This document shows, one piece after another, positions 49,320 to 59,768 of a DNA stretch of 64,000 bases. The stretch covers positions 30,987,501 to 31,051,500 of the forward strand of contig CM076140.1 in NCBI GenBank assembly GCA_038025085.1, read 5' to 3'. Below the pieces are notes generated by a model. The model saw nothing but the letters and a program-made list of their open reading frames with translations. It had not been told where the DNA came from and did not search any database. The stretch is from Tetragonia tetragonoides. Its lineage: Eukaryota; Streptophyta; Magnoliopsida; Caryophyllales; Aizoaceae. Both the position numbers and the translations under genes were made by a program. Position 1 is the first letter of the stretch. Each line of letters opens with the position of its first letter.

Positions 49320-51220
49320 TTAAAACGCGTAAATGCATCCAAGAGCTTGAGTTGAAGCTTGTTGGTACTTGTAAACATCCTAGGTTTAGTTTCACACTCA
49401 AATGAATGCAAACAAACTATTTGGATGCTTTCTCTTAATATACAACACAAAAGAACTCAAATCTCTTTCACCCTACTCGTACGAGCTTTTAAAATGCGTA
49501 AATGCATTCAAAAGCTTCAGTTGGAGCTTGTTTGTAGTTCTAAACATCCTAGGTGTAGTTTCACACTCAAATGAATACAAACAAAGTATTTGAATGCTTT
49601 CTCTTAATATACCACACAAACGAACTCAAATCTCTTTCACCCTACTCGTGTGAGCTTTTGAAACGCGTAAATGCATTCAAAAGCTTGAGTTGAAGCTTGT
49701 TTGTACTTGTAAACATCCTAGGTGTAGTTTCACACTCAAATGAATGCAAACAAAGTGTTTGGATGCTTTCTCTTTATATACAACACAAAAGAACTGAATC
49801 TCTATCACCCTAGTCGTAAGAGTTGTTAAAACGCATAAATGCATTCAAAAGCTTGAGGTGAAGCTTGTTTGTACTTCTAAACATCCTAGGTCTTGTTTCA
49901 CACTCAAATAAATTCAACAAAAGTATTTGAATGCTTTCTCTTAATATACCACACAAACGAACTCAAATCTCTTTCACCCTACTCGTATGAGCTTTTGAAA
50001 CGCGTAAATGCATTCAAAAGCTTGAGTTGAAGCTTGTTTTTACTTGTAAATTACCTAGGTGTACTTTCACACTCAAATGAATGCAAACAAAGTATTTCGC
50101 TGCTTTCTCTTAATATACAACACAATAGTACTCAAATCTCTTTTACCTTACTCGTACGAGCTTTTAAAACGCGTAAATGCATTCAAAAGCTTGAGTTGAA
50201 GCTTGGTTGTACTTGTAAACATCCTTGGTATAGTTTCACACTCAAATGAATGCAAACAAAGTATTTGGATGCTTTCTCTTAATATACAACACAAAAGAAC
50301 TCAAATCTCTTTCACCCTACTCGTACGAGCTTTTAAAACGCGTAAATGCAATCAAAAGCTTGAGTTGAAGCTTGTTTGTACTTAAAAACACTCTAGGTGT
50401 AGTTTCACACTCAAATGAATACAAGCAAAGTATTTGGATGCTTTCTCTTAATATACAACACAAAAGAACTCAAATCTCTTTCACCCTACTTGTAAGAGCT
50501 TTTAAAACGCGTAAATGCATCCGAAAGCTTTAGTTAGGCTTGTTTGTACTTGTGAACATCCTAGATGTAGTTTCACACTCAAATGAATGCAAACAAAGTA
50601 TTTTGATGCTTTCTCTTAATATACCACACAAAAGAACTCAAATCTCTTTCACCCTACTCGTACGAGCTTTTAAAACGCGTAAATGCATTCAAAAGTTTGA
50701 GTTGAAGATTGTTTGTACTTCTCAACATCCTAGGTGTAGTTTCATACTCAAATGAATGCAAACAAAACATTTGGGTGCTTTCTCTGAATATACAACACAA
50801 AAGAACTCAATCTCTATCCCCCTAGTCGTAAGAGCTTTTAAAACGCGTAAATGCATTCCAAAGCTTGAGTTGAAGCTTGTTTGTACTTGTAAACATCCTT
50901 GGTGTAGTTTCACACTCAAATGAATGCAAACAAAGTATTTGGATGCTTTCTCTTAATATACAACACAAAAGAACTCAAATCTCTTTCACCCTACTCGTAT
51001 GAGCTTTTAAAACGCGTAAATGCATTCAAAAGCTTGAGTTGAAGCTTGTTTGTACTCAAAAACATTCTTGGTGTAGTTTCATACTCAAATGAATGCAAAC
51101 AAAATATTTGGGTGCTTTCTCTGAATATACAACACAAATGATGCAGGAGCATTTAAGGGCTTGTTATCTTGCACAATAAAGCATTTGGCTATTAGTTAAT
51201 TTCATCATGCATTTAGTCCT
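49320..51220 (+). repeat. 3400-bp-offset duplication, second copy
   Basis: Partner of 45920-47821. At its end, from 51139, it switches to matching 48285-48880 (offset 2854 bp) through about 51735. The copy is therefore a composite of two source segments joined within the LTR piece. Confidence 0.82.
51139..51220 (+). repeat. A-family LTR start captured in satellite, copy 3 (82 bp)
   Basis: Identical edges to copy 2 apart from AGTCCTAG against AGTCCTAT at the right joint, and CATTTAAGG against CATTTGAGG inside. Two copies with the same artificial right joint must descend from one event. Confidence 0.9.
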
Positions 51221-52289
51221 AGTTGGATGCTTTCTCTTAATATACCACACAAAAGAACTCAAATCTCTTTCACCCTACTCGTACGAGCTTTTTAAACGAG
51301 TAAATGCATTCAAAAGCTTGAGTTGAAGCTTGTTTGTACTTGTAAACATCCTAGGTGTAGTTTCACACTCAAATGAATGCAAACAAAGTATTTGGATGCT
51401 TTCTTTTAATATACAACACAAAAGAACTCAAATCTCTTTGACCCTACTCGTATGAGCTTTTAAAGCGCGAAAATGCATTTAACAGCTTGAGTTAAAGCTT
51501 GTTTGTACTTTAAAACATTCTTAGTGTAGTTTCATACTCAAATGAATCAAAACAAAACATTTAGGTGCTTTCTCTGAATATACAACACAAAAGAACTCAA
51601 TCTCTGTCACCCTAGTCGTAAGAGCTGTTAAAACGCGTAAATGCATTCAAAAGCTTGAGTTGAAGCTTGTTTGTACTTCTAAACATCCTAGGTCTAGTTT
51701 CACACTCAAATAAATTCAACCAAAGTAGTTGAATGCTTTCTCTTAATATACCACCCAAACAAACTCAAATCTCTTTCACCCTACTCGTATGAGCTTTTGA
51801 AACGCGTAAATGCATTCAAAAGCTTGAGTTGAAGCTTGTTTGTACTTGTAAATTACCTAGGTGTAGTTTCCCACTCAAATGAATGCGAACAAAGTATTTG
51901 GCTGCTTTCTCTTAATATACAACACAAAAGAACTCAAATCTGTTTCACCCTTCTCGTACGAGGTTTTAAAACGCGTAAATGCATTCAAAAGCTTGAGTTG
52001 AAGCTTGTTTGTACTTAAAAACATTCTTGGTGTAGTTTCATACTCAAATGAATGCAAACAAAACATTTGGGTGCTTTCTCTTAATATACAACACAAAAGA
52101 ACTCCAATCTCTTTCACCCTACTCGTAAGAGCTTTTGAAACGCGTAAATGCATCCAAAAGCTTGTGTTGAAGCTTGTTTGTACTTGTAAACATCCTAGGT
52201 GTAGTTTCACACTCAAATGAATGCAAACAAAGTATTTGGATGCTTTCTCTTAATATACAACACAAAAGAACTCAAATCTCTTTCACCTT

Positions 52290-52972
52290 ACCCATACAAT
52301 CATGATTAGTGTTATTTAAGCATAGTTTGCATTTGTAATCTGTTTTTCAACTTTGTAATAGCTTATGTCACGTTTCTAATGGGATTAGGAGTCACATACT
52401 GAGAGAGAAAAGCCTAGAGGACCATCAAATCAAAGCATTTAATGTAGTGGTCCATATAGTACAAGGTGACAGCTAGCTGTCCCTTTCAAGCCTGTTGTGC
52501 GCCTGTTAGGAGCCTTGTGGTCCTCCCAACAGCTCTTTACTGCGCCTTGGGCAGCAAGGATACATTCTAGGTGCTTCCTAGGTCATTTAGGAACCCTTTC
52601 CCCCCCTATATATATATGTAGAGGCAGCCTTGTAGCGAAAAAAGACGAAGACTTTGATGATGAATATTAAAATGAAAGTGTTATCTGTTTTAAGCCTTTG
52701 AGCTTGATTTATTCTTTCTCTAAAATACTTAGTGCTTAATTGCTTGAGTGTTGTTGAGAGGAGTAGGAAATCGAATGCTATTGTAATTAGTGTGGTGCTT
52801 AGTTAGCTTTATCACTAGTTACTCTGGTTTTCGTCGATTTGATTATTTCATGGTGGTGTTTAAGTACTTTAGCCTTGAATTAATCAAGTTGTTTAGGCTT
52901 AGTGGTGGAAACTTTATCCAAGTCATATCCATTATTGCTTTCCTTTGATATAAACACAAAAAGCCACAAAAG
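52290..52972 (+). repeat. A2 5' LTR, truncated at both ends
   Basis: It starts at the ATACAATCATGATTAG segment, about 90 bp inside the LTR as judged from 54526, and ends at GCCACAAAAG, about 80 bp before the LTR end. AAAG is then followed by CTTTGGTTTTC of the leader. A TATATATATAT run at 52607-52617 marks the promoter region. Confidence 0.85.
52607..52617 (+). promoter_or_regulatory. TATA-like box in A2 5' LTR
   Basis: A TATATATATAT run after a C-rich stretch and before GTAGAGGCAGCC, the same arrangement as in the A1 LTR (minus strand) and the A2 3' LTR (54930-54938). Confidence 0.55.
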
Positions 52973-53672
52973 CTTTGGTTTTCTTAGCTCGTTCATTTGG
53001 AGGTTTTTCTTTATTGGAGAGTCCTCTTTCACCTGGTTTTGGTTTGAGGACAAAAGGAGAACATTTGAGTGCTCGTTGAAGCAATTTCCCTCAATCACTC
53101 CTGCTGGATCTGCGACTGGAACAGGATTGTTCTTTTGGTTCTTTGGCACGCTTTAAAAGGTAAAAGTGTGACCTTTGATACTTTTCTAAGTTCTTTAGAC
53201 CTTTATCTTTGGATATCTCTTGGTAGTTTTGGTTAAATCGTTGTGGGTTGGAGCAGTTTTTGTGTGAAGTTACAATACGTGCTGCGCGTGAATTGGGATA
53301 TTTGTTCTAGGGTTATTCTGTTTGCTCTGGATTTTACGTGCAACTTTGTGGTGAATATTGTTGGGTATTTCCCTGGTTATCTCATTTTGGGTTCTAGCTT
53401 TGTTATCCAAGTGGTTTGAAGTGGAAAGGTTAAGTCTTTGGCCTTCATTTGTGCTCAAACATGTTATTGGTCCTGTTGTATTGCGACAAGGAGTCGTGTT
53501 GTCATTTTGCTTATATCTCACGATTTAGTGATCAATTTTATGTCTTTCTTGCTCCTATAGACTCCTATGACCTCATACTACAAGATTCTCTTTGTAGATT
53601 TCTACTTTAGTGCACAAAGAACCCTTTAGCCCAAATACCATCCGAACCACAAACATATCCTAAGTCCACAAA
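52973..53672 (+). other. A2 leader
   Basis: Untranslated leader before gag. The first 200 bp match the A1 leader: a GGAGAGTCCTCTTTCACC segment and GCTTTAAAAGGTAAAAGTGTGA near 53152. It lacks the PBS because the deletion between the LTR and CTTTGG removed it. The 183-bp duplication of A1 is not present. Confidence 0.75.
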
Positions 53673-54452
53673 ATGCCTCATTTCTACAGAACCAAATTTA
53701 ATGATGACAATTTGGAGATTGAGTTTCCTAAGTTTAGTGGGTTCCTCTTTTCTGAAGATTTTACTACTTGACTTGAGACGGTCGACAGATGGTTCATATT
53801 CCTTGAGTTTTCATTGCTTCCTTCACAAACCTCCTTCTATCCTAGTGATCTTGATCAAGTAGCTAAGATGGAAGCTACTGAATTTACAGCACCTAAAGTT
53901 GATGTTAAGAGAAAGCGTAGCTGTTTTAAATGTCGTGATTTGGGCCACTCTCATACCGCTTGTCCTAACAAGAAAACTGTGCAACCTGAAATAGAAGCAA
54001 CTCCTGATGTGCTTGTTCCAAGCAAAGGCCCAATAAGGGACACTCATGAGGAACCTGCTACCACCATTGTTCCATGCTTCCCTCCCATTAGAGAAGTGAA
54101 TTTTGACAGCAACAAACTTGCTTCAAATGGTTTTGTTCATCTTGATATTGGGACTGCAAACATCAATTGTGTAATGAAAAAACCATTTATAGATCATATG
54201 ATCGAAAGAGTTTTGCACAAGTTGGCTTCTACTCGGTGTGAAGTTATCAAAAGACTGAAATTTTTTTTGTTTGGTGTTGCGATGGGGAAGGAAGAACAAG
54301 AATGGCATAATGGTAATGGCTTCCCTAAAGTGAGAGTTGGTACAAAAAATTCATTCTTTGAAAAACGTAAACTGCAAGCCAAGATTGATATGACGAAATC
54401 AATCGGAGTTTGGATTCGAGGTCGTGTCCATGGTGGAAAGTTCAGCATTTAA
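53673..54452 (+). pseudogene. gag: gag with conserved post-gag domain (element A2)
   Basis: The frame starts at ATG 53673 (MPHFYRTKF) and is interrupted by one TGA at 53769, placed where related gags have tryptophan (FTT-stop-LETVDRWF). It is then open for 226 codons to TAA at 54450. The gag core after FLEF is deleted. The CCHC knuckle CFKCRDLGHSHTAC starts about 37 codons after the internal TTG at 53814. In the same frame follows a region of about 130 residues matching the A1 tail: PIREVNFD, LASTRCE, FPKVRVGT, TKSIGVWIRG, GGKFS. Here gag and the unknown domain are continuous, which shows they were one protein. The domain has no motif I can assign. After the stop the sequence keeps a DLRTSP-coding stretch and the purine tract. 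Confidence 0.75.
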
Positions 54453-54510
54453 TTCTCTGAGCTGCCATGGAAGTTTTGTTACTTCAAGGACTTGAGGACA
54501 AGTCCTAAAA

Positions 54511-54525
54511 CAAAGAAGGGGAGTA
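54511..54525 (+). other. A2 polypurine tract
   Basis: CAAAGAAGGGGAGTA sits immediately before TGATGCAGG of the 3' LTR. This is the priming site for second-strand synthesis. Confidence 0.85.
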
Positions 54526-55364
54526 TGATGCAGGAGCATTTGAGGGCTTGTTATCTTGCACAATAAAGCATTTGGCTATTAGTTAATTTCATCATGCATT
54601 TAGTCCTAATAAGTCCGTACAAGCATGATTAGTTTTAATTAAGCATAGTTTGCATTTGTAATCTGTTTTTCAACTACGTAATAGCTTAAGTCACGTTCCT
54701 AAAGGGATAAGGAGTTACATACTAAGAGAGAAAAGCCTAGAGGACCATCAAATCAAAGCATTTAATGTAGTGGTCCAAATAGTACAAGGTGACAGCTACC
54801 TGTCCTTTTCAAGCTTGTTGTGAGCCTGTTAGGAGCCTTGTGGTCCTCCCAACAGCTCTTTACTGAGCCTTGGGCAGCAAGGATACATTCTAGGTTCTTC
54901 CTAGGTCATTTAGGAACCCTTTCCCCCCCTATATATATGTAGAGGCAACCTTGTAGCGAAAAAAGACGAAGACTTTGATGATGAATATGAAAATGAGAGT
55001 GTCATCTCTTTTAAGCCTTTGAGCTTGATTTATTCTTTCTCTAAAATACTTGGTGCTTAATTGTTTGAGTGTTATTGAGAGGAGTAGGAAATCAAATGCT
55101 ATTGTAATTAGTGTGGTGCTTAGTTTGCTTTATCACTAGTTACTCTGGTTTTCATCGATTTGATTATTTCTTGGTGGTGTTTAAATACTTTAGCCTTGAA
55201 TTAATCAAGTTGTTTAGGCTTGGTGGTGGAAACTTTATCCAAGTCATATCCTTTATTGCTTTCCTTTGATATAAACACAAAAAGCCACAAAAGATTTTAT
55301 CATTGATTTGAGAACGAGTTGATTAGCCGTTGTGTTGCGTAAATCAGTTGAGTTTGATGCATAA
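54526..55364 (+). repeat. A2 3' LTR (839 bp)
   Basis: It begins TGATGCAGGAGC and ends GTTTGATGCATAA, where A1 has TTTATGCATCA, so the terminal CA has mutated. A TATATATAT run is at 54930-54938. It is the best full-length reference for the captured LTR pieces at 47740, 48285 and 51139. Confidence 0.88.
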
Positions 55365-56826
55365 ACAAAAGAACTCAATCTCTATCACCCTAGTCGGAAG
55401 AGTTGTTAAAACGCGTAAATGAATTCAAAAGCTTGAGTTGAAGCTTGTTTGTACTTGTAAACATTCTTGGTGTAGTTTCATACTCAAATGAATGCAAACG
55501 AAACATTTGGGTGCTTTCTCTTAATATACAACACAAAAGAACTCCAATCTCTTTCACCCTACTCGTAAGAGGTTTTAAAACGCGTAAATGCATCCAAAAG
55601 CTTGAGTTGAAGCTTGTTTGTACTTGTAAATATCCCAGGTGTAGTTTCACACTCAAATGAATGCAAACAAAGTATTTGGACGCTTTCTCTTAATATACAA
55701 CACAAAAGAACTCAAAATCTCTTTCACCCTACTCGTACGAGCTTTTAAAATGCGTAAATGCATTCAAAAGCTTGAGTTGAAGCTTGTTTGTACTTCTAAA
55801 TATCCTAGGTGTAGTTTCACACTCAAATGAATGCAAACAAAGTATTTGAAAGCTTTCTCTTGATATACCACACAAACGAACTCAAATCTCTTTCACCCTA
55901 CCCGTATGAGGTTTTGAAACGCGTAAATGCATTCAAAAGCTTGAGTTGAAGCTTGTTTGTACTTGTAAACATCTTAAGTGTAGTTTCACATTCAAATGAA
56001 TGAAAACAAAGTATTTGGATGCTTTCTCTTAATATACAACACAAAAGAACTCAAATCTCTTTCACCCTACTCATACGAGCTTTTACAACGCGTAAATGCA
56101 TTCAAAAGTTTGGGTTGAAGCTTGTTTGTACTTGTAAACATCCTAGGTGTAGTTTCACACTCAAATGAATGCAAACAAAGTATTTGGATGCTTTCTCCTA
56201 CTATACAACACAAAAGAACTCAAATCTCTTTCACCCTACTCGTATGAGCTTTTAAAACGCGTAAATGCATTCAAAAAGCTTGAGTTGAAGCTTTTTTGTA
56301 CTTTCAAACATTCTTGGTGTAGTTTCATACTCAAATGAATGCAAACAAAACATTTGGGTGCATTCTCTGAATATACAACACAAAAGAACTCAATCTCTAT
56401 AACCCTAGTCGTAAGAGCTGTTAAAACGAGTAAATGCATTCAAAAGCTTGAGTTGAAGCTTGATTGTACTTGTAAACATCTTTGGTGTAGTTTCACACTC
56501 AAATGAATGCAAACAAAGTATTTGGAAACTTTCTCTTAATATACAGCACAAAAGAACTCAAATCTCTTTCACCCTACTCTTACCTTTTAAAATGCGTAAA
56601 TGCATTCAAAAGCTTGAGTTGAAGCTTGTTTGTACTTGTAAACATCCTTGGTGTAGTTTCACACTCAAATGAATGCAAACAAAGTATTTGGATGGTTTCT
56701 CTTAATACAACACAAAAGAACTGAAATCTCTTTCACCCTACTCGTATGAGCTTTTAAAACACGTAAATGCATTCAAAAGCTTGAGTTGAAGTTTGTTTGT
56801 ACTTTAAAACATTCTTGGTGTAGTTT
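55365..56826 (+). repeat. Satellite array, block 4
   Basis: About 8.7 monomers in the original orientation between A2 and D. They begin inside ACAAAAGAACTC and end at GGTGTAGTTT. Ordinary A and B types; no coding sequence. Confidence 0.95.
56822..56826. repeat. Target-site duplication of element D, left copy (AGTTT)
   Basis: AGTTT just left of the LTR matches AGTTT at 59769-59773 just right of the other LTR. The intact monomer reads GGTGTAGTTTCATACTC. Confidence 0.85.
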
Positions 56827-56990
56827 TAATGCGTGGCGGATTACTGTCTTTGAGATTTTTGATTAATAAGAATAAAAGAAGATAAAACGAAGATAAAACA
56901 AGGATATAACTTGAGATAAAGGCTCGGCCACCACTCAAAGTTTAATGATTCACCCCCAATGGACTAAAAGCTGAGCCACCACCCAAAGTT
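56827..56990 (-). repeat. Element D 3' LTR remnant
   Basis: It starts TAATGCGTGGCGG, where the other LTR has TGATGCATGGCGG, and follows 58852-59010 to CACCACCCAAAG, then jumps into gag. The deletion joint shares the bases CCAAA with the gag sequence. Confidence 0.82.
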
Positions 56991-57723
56991 TGGACACTCG
57001 ACATGGAAGTGACCATAGCCAAGACATTTGCTCTTCTTGATTTTGTTAATCCTCGAAACCACCTTGGGCACATATTTAGACTCATCCATGGAAAATTTAG
57101 CGCTAGTGAAATTGAAGAAAGTTGACCCCTTATTGTAAGTTCCAACCATGGAACCCTTGGACTTGAGTTGCTTGTCAACTTCAATCGTCTCTTGCTTGTA
57201 GTTCTCACGCAAGAATCGATTGTCCATGGGCTTTTTGAGTTTTCTCCATGTGCGAACCTTGTCTTTCCCCAAACTTGCACGTTGTTTCTTCATGGTTTTA
57301 TACCACCAAGAGGCATTCTTCTTAAGCTTCACCTTAGCCACCTGCTAACACTTCTAATCATTGTAGCCCTTGACATCAAAGATCCTCTATTTGGATTGAA
57401 TTCATTCCATGTAGTCCTCCGGGTCCGTGCTACCATCAAACTCGGGTGCTTCCACCTTAAGGCCATAAGAATCACTTCTAGGGAATAATATCTCCCTTGA
57501 ATGTGGGCTAGAGCGATGAGACACATCACTATTCCTAGCATGTGAACCATGAGAATTAAAAGAATGACCACCTCCTTCTCGATCGCTCCTTTTTGGCCAT
57601 CTTTGGCTAATAACATTCAAAGAAGCAAGGATCTTATCCATTTTCTCTTGGAGTCCCATCATTTGTTAGGATCTGATTTTATTGCTCAAAAGTAAAGTTT
57701 CTAAGAAGCTCTTCCCCTGTCAT
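56991..57723 (-). pseudogene. gag: gag remnant of element D
   Basis: The likely start is ATG at 57723-57721 (MTGEELLRNFTFEQ), soon broken by TAA and a frameshift. From 57662 one frame holds MMGLQEKMDKILAS, VEAPEFDGSTDPEDYME, then four stops between 57404 and 57342 (TGA at the expected tryptophan, then three TAG). It is open again from 57341: KNASWWYKTMKKQRAS, VRTWRKLKKPMDNRF, and it ends in a half knuckle (CLGYGHFHVEC, first cysteine of CCHC lost) at the deletion joint. The stops are all explainable by C-to-T or G-to-A changes, typical of methylated, silenced DNA. The gag core between MDNRF and the knuckle is also shortened. Confidence 0.8.
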
Positions 57724-58837
57724 TGATTGTGTTTAGGATAGGAAGTTGTGTTTGGGCTAAAAGGTTCTTTTGTGGATTTTGTTTCTGAAAGTGATGGGGT
57801 ATAAAACCGAGTGCAATGAAAATTCAGAGTGAATTCCCACACATATCCATCCAATAAGCCAACACCCAAATCTAGTTTCAACAAAGATCCATAATAGAAC
57901 AAACGCCAATCACTCACCGCAACTCAACTTCAAACACAACAGTTCCAGATTTGTACGTACACAAATAACCCAACAAATTTCAATATGTTCACACAAATGG
58001 GTGACTTTATCAGAATTCTACCAAGACAATATTATAGTGTAAGGTCTTAGGAATCCAGAGAAGCCAGAAAAACATAAACTCTATCTCTAGATTTTGAGAT
58101 ATAAGCAAAATGCCAACATGACTCCTAGTAACGTTCCAGCAGGACCAATAAAATGTTTGAGTACAAATAAAGGCCAAAGACTCAACTTTTACACTTCAAA
58201 CCACTTGTATAACGAATATAGAACCCAAAATAAGATAACCAGGTATAAATCCAACAATATTATCCAAAACTATGCAGATAAAGTTCCAGAACAAACAGAT
58301 CAACACAACAACAACATCTCAGTTCACACTCAGCAAATATAGTAACTTCACACAATAAACTGCTCGAAACCACAATGTTTTAAACAAAACCAGCAAGATA
58401 GATCTAAGGATAAGGGTCTTAGGAACTCAGAACAATTACAAAGTTCACACTTTTACCTCATGAAGCGTGTATAGGAGTCAAGAACTTCAGCTTGGTCAAG
58501 TCACACGTCCAGCGGGAGTCTTTGTGGAAAAATGCTTGTTTGAGAACCCAAATCTAAACCTTTTCCCCTCAAACCAAAAGGAGGAGTTAGAGGACTCTCC
58601 AATAAAGAAGAACCTCTGAATAATCTAGTACAAAAACAAGTTAGAATCACAACAGTCAAGTAGTTTTTCAAACTACAAGAAGAGGTAGCTTGGATGCTTC
58701 TCGGTTTGGACAGAGCTGGATGTTTTCTTCAATATCTTCGAAATACTTAACCCCCCAAAGTGTAACACCACAATATGGAAAGATAAGAGAATGAGAAGAT
58801 AATGGTGTATAATAACGAGCAAAACAACCTGGAATTT
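57724..58837 (-). other. Element D leader
   Basis: About 1.1 kb of non-coding leader between PBS and gag. The segment 58095-58250 matches the A1 leader at 9190-9340 (GCAAAATGCCAACATGACTC; CAGCAGGACCAATAAAATG). The segment 58440-58620 resembles the PBS-proximal leader of A1 and A2 (GAGGACTCTCCAATAAAG). Confidence 0.75.
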
Positions 58838-58850
58838 GCTCTGATACCGG
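58838..58850 (-). other. Element D primer-binding site (initiator tRNA-Met type)
   Basis: On the minus strand it reads CCGGTATCAGAGC, one base after the 5' LTR end, and matches TGGTATCAGAGC except at the first bases. Confidence 0.8.
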
Positions 58851-58851
58851 T

Positions 58852-59768
58852 TGATGCATGGCGGATTACTATTTTTGAGGTTTTTGATAAATAATAACAA
58901 AAGAAGATAAAACGAAGATAAAACAAGGATATAATTTGAGATAAAGGCTAGGCCACCACTCAAAGTTTAAGGACCACCCCCAATGGACTAAAGGCTGAGC
59001 CACCACCCAAAGGTTAAAGGAACCACTCAAATCACCACTAGATAAACTAGATAAAGAAATGAGAATTTTGATAGTTTACTCAACTTGAGCAACCAGTGTT
59101 CATATTCATCAAATCTGATTTGGAAATACAACTAAGGCTCCTATATATGGGAGTTTACAAGCTTAGTGAAAGCTTAAAATATGGCTAACTAAAACTGAAA
59201 TCAAAAGCTAAAGGAATCAAACAAAACAACAGCTACAAGTCGCTGTCAATGAAAGGGACTCTTCAGGTGATGTTGCTTTCAATGTGGCTGTACTTTGTTG
59301 CATCTCTTTGGAGCTGGTCCCTTGCTTGTAAGATGAGCAAAAGGTGTCATTGGTGACCTGAGACCTTGCCTATTATCTCCTAAATACAGATATATACTAA
59401 GCAAATGTTACCATCAATGTGAGGACCGCAAAGGCAACAGTGCTAAAATCGGGTGCAACTGGACAGTAAGGGGGAAAATACATTTCCAGTTACCTTATTG
59501 ACTTCAATCCCTTAACTTGACCTATGGTTCTATTAGAGGACTCTCTAAGGTTTCTAGAAAGGTGTGGCACGATCCCATGGGACTTTAAAAACCATCCCAA
59601 GAGACGTCTTGACCACCGGGCTAATAGTGGGCACAATTTCAGTTAGTTGCTCATGATTAATGACTTTTTTTTTCCAATGCAACTCTGGAACTAAATTGAT
59701 ATTCATTAGTGGACGAGGGAAAATCTTCCTGGTAATTTATGAGGAGATTATGGTTGGCTCCCGCATCA
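58852..59768 (-). repeat. Element D 5' LTR (917 bp)
   Basis: It spans TGATGCATGGCGG to GGCTCCCGCATCA. The left part pairs with 56827-56990 with several differences. A TATATA box lies at 59142-59148 on the minus strand. Confidence 0.87.
59142..59148 (-). promoter_or_regulatory. TATA-like box in element D LTR
   Basis: CCATATATAGGAGCC on the minus strand, about 620 bp into the LTR. Assigned by position. Confidence 0.5.

Larger units (their letters stand above)
43569..52289 (+). repeat. Satellite array, block 3 (about 8.7 kb) with captured LTR pieces
   Basis: Monomers in the original orientation resume at the LINE scrap. Variants differ from block 2: CCTAGGTGTAG, TTACTTACCTAGG and TTGGAGCTTGTTTG forms dominate, and the CTCGTACGAGC palindrome is frequent. 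Three short A-family LTR pieces are embedded, and a segment of about 1.9 kb that includes one is repeated at 3400 bp. Unequal exchange scars are seen, for example at about 48890, where CTTTCTCTT jumps to ACTCAAATG. No coding sequence. Confidence 0.93.
52290..55364 (+). mobile_element. Element A2: non-autonomous Ty3/gypsy (CRM-like) retrotransposon, truncated
   Basis: Same family as A1, plus orientation. Order: left LTR lacking both ends (52290-52972), leader, broken gag with the conserved tail (53673-54452), purine tract and a full 3' LTR (54526-55364). The primer-binding site and the last part of the 5' LTR are deleted. The left edge joins satellite at TTTCACCTTAC with no LTR start, so no target duplication can be read here. 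The right flank ACAAAAGAACTC shows insertion at the same place in the monomer as A1. Confidence 0.88.
56827..59768 (-). mobile_element. Element D: internally deleted Ty3/gypsy retrotransposon
   Basis: Flanked by AGTTT duplications. In element order: 5' LTR 59768-58852, PBS, leader, broken gag to 56991, then only about 165 bp of the end of the 3' LTR. Protease, pol and most of the 3' LTR were removed by one deletion joining the gag zinc knuckle to the LTR. The leader is related to those of A1 and A2, but the LTR is of a different family. Confidence 0.88.

Noticed and set aside
52880..53149. Minus- and plus-strand frames of about 85 codons in the A2 leader
   Set aside because: They overlap on both strands, are not kept in the A1 leader, and lie in an untranslated region.
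58673..58963. Hydrophobic 96-codon frame that looks like a membrane protein
   Set aside because: It crosses the PBS and LTR border of element D, so the hydrophobicity comes from T-rich leader sequence.
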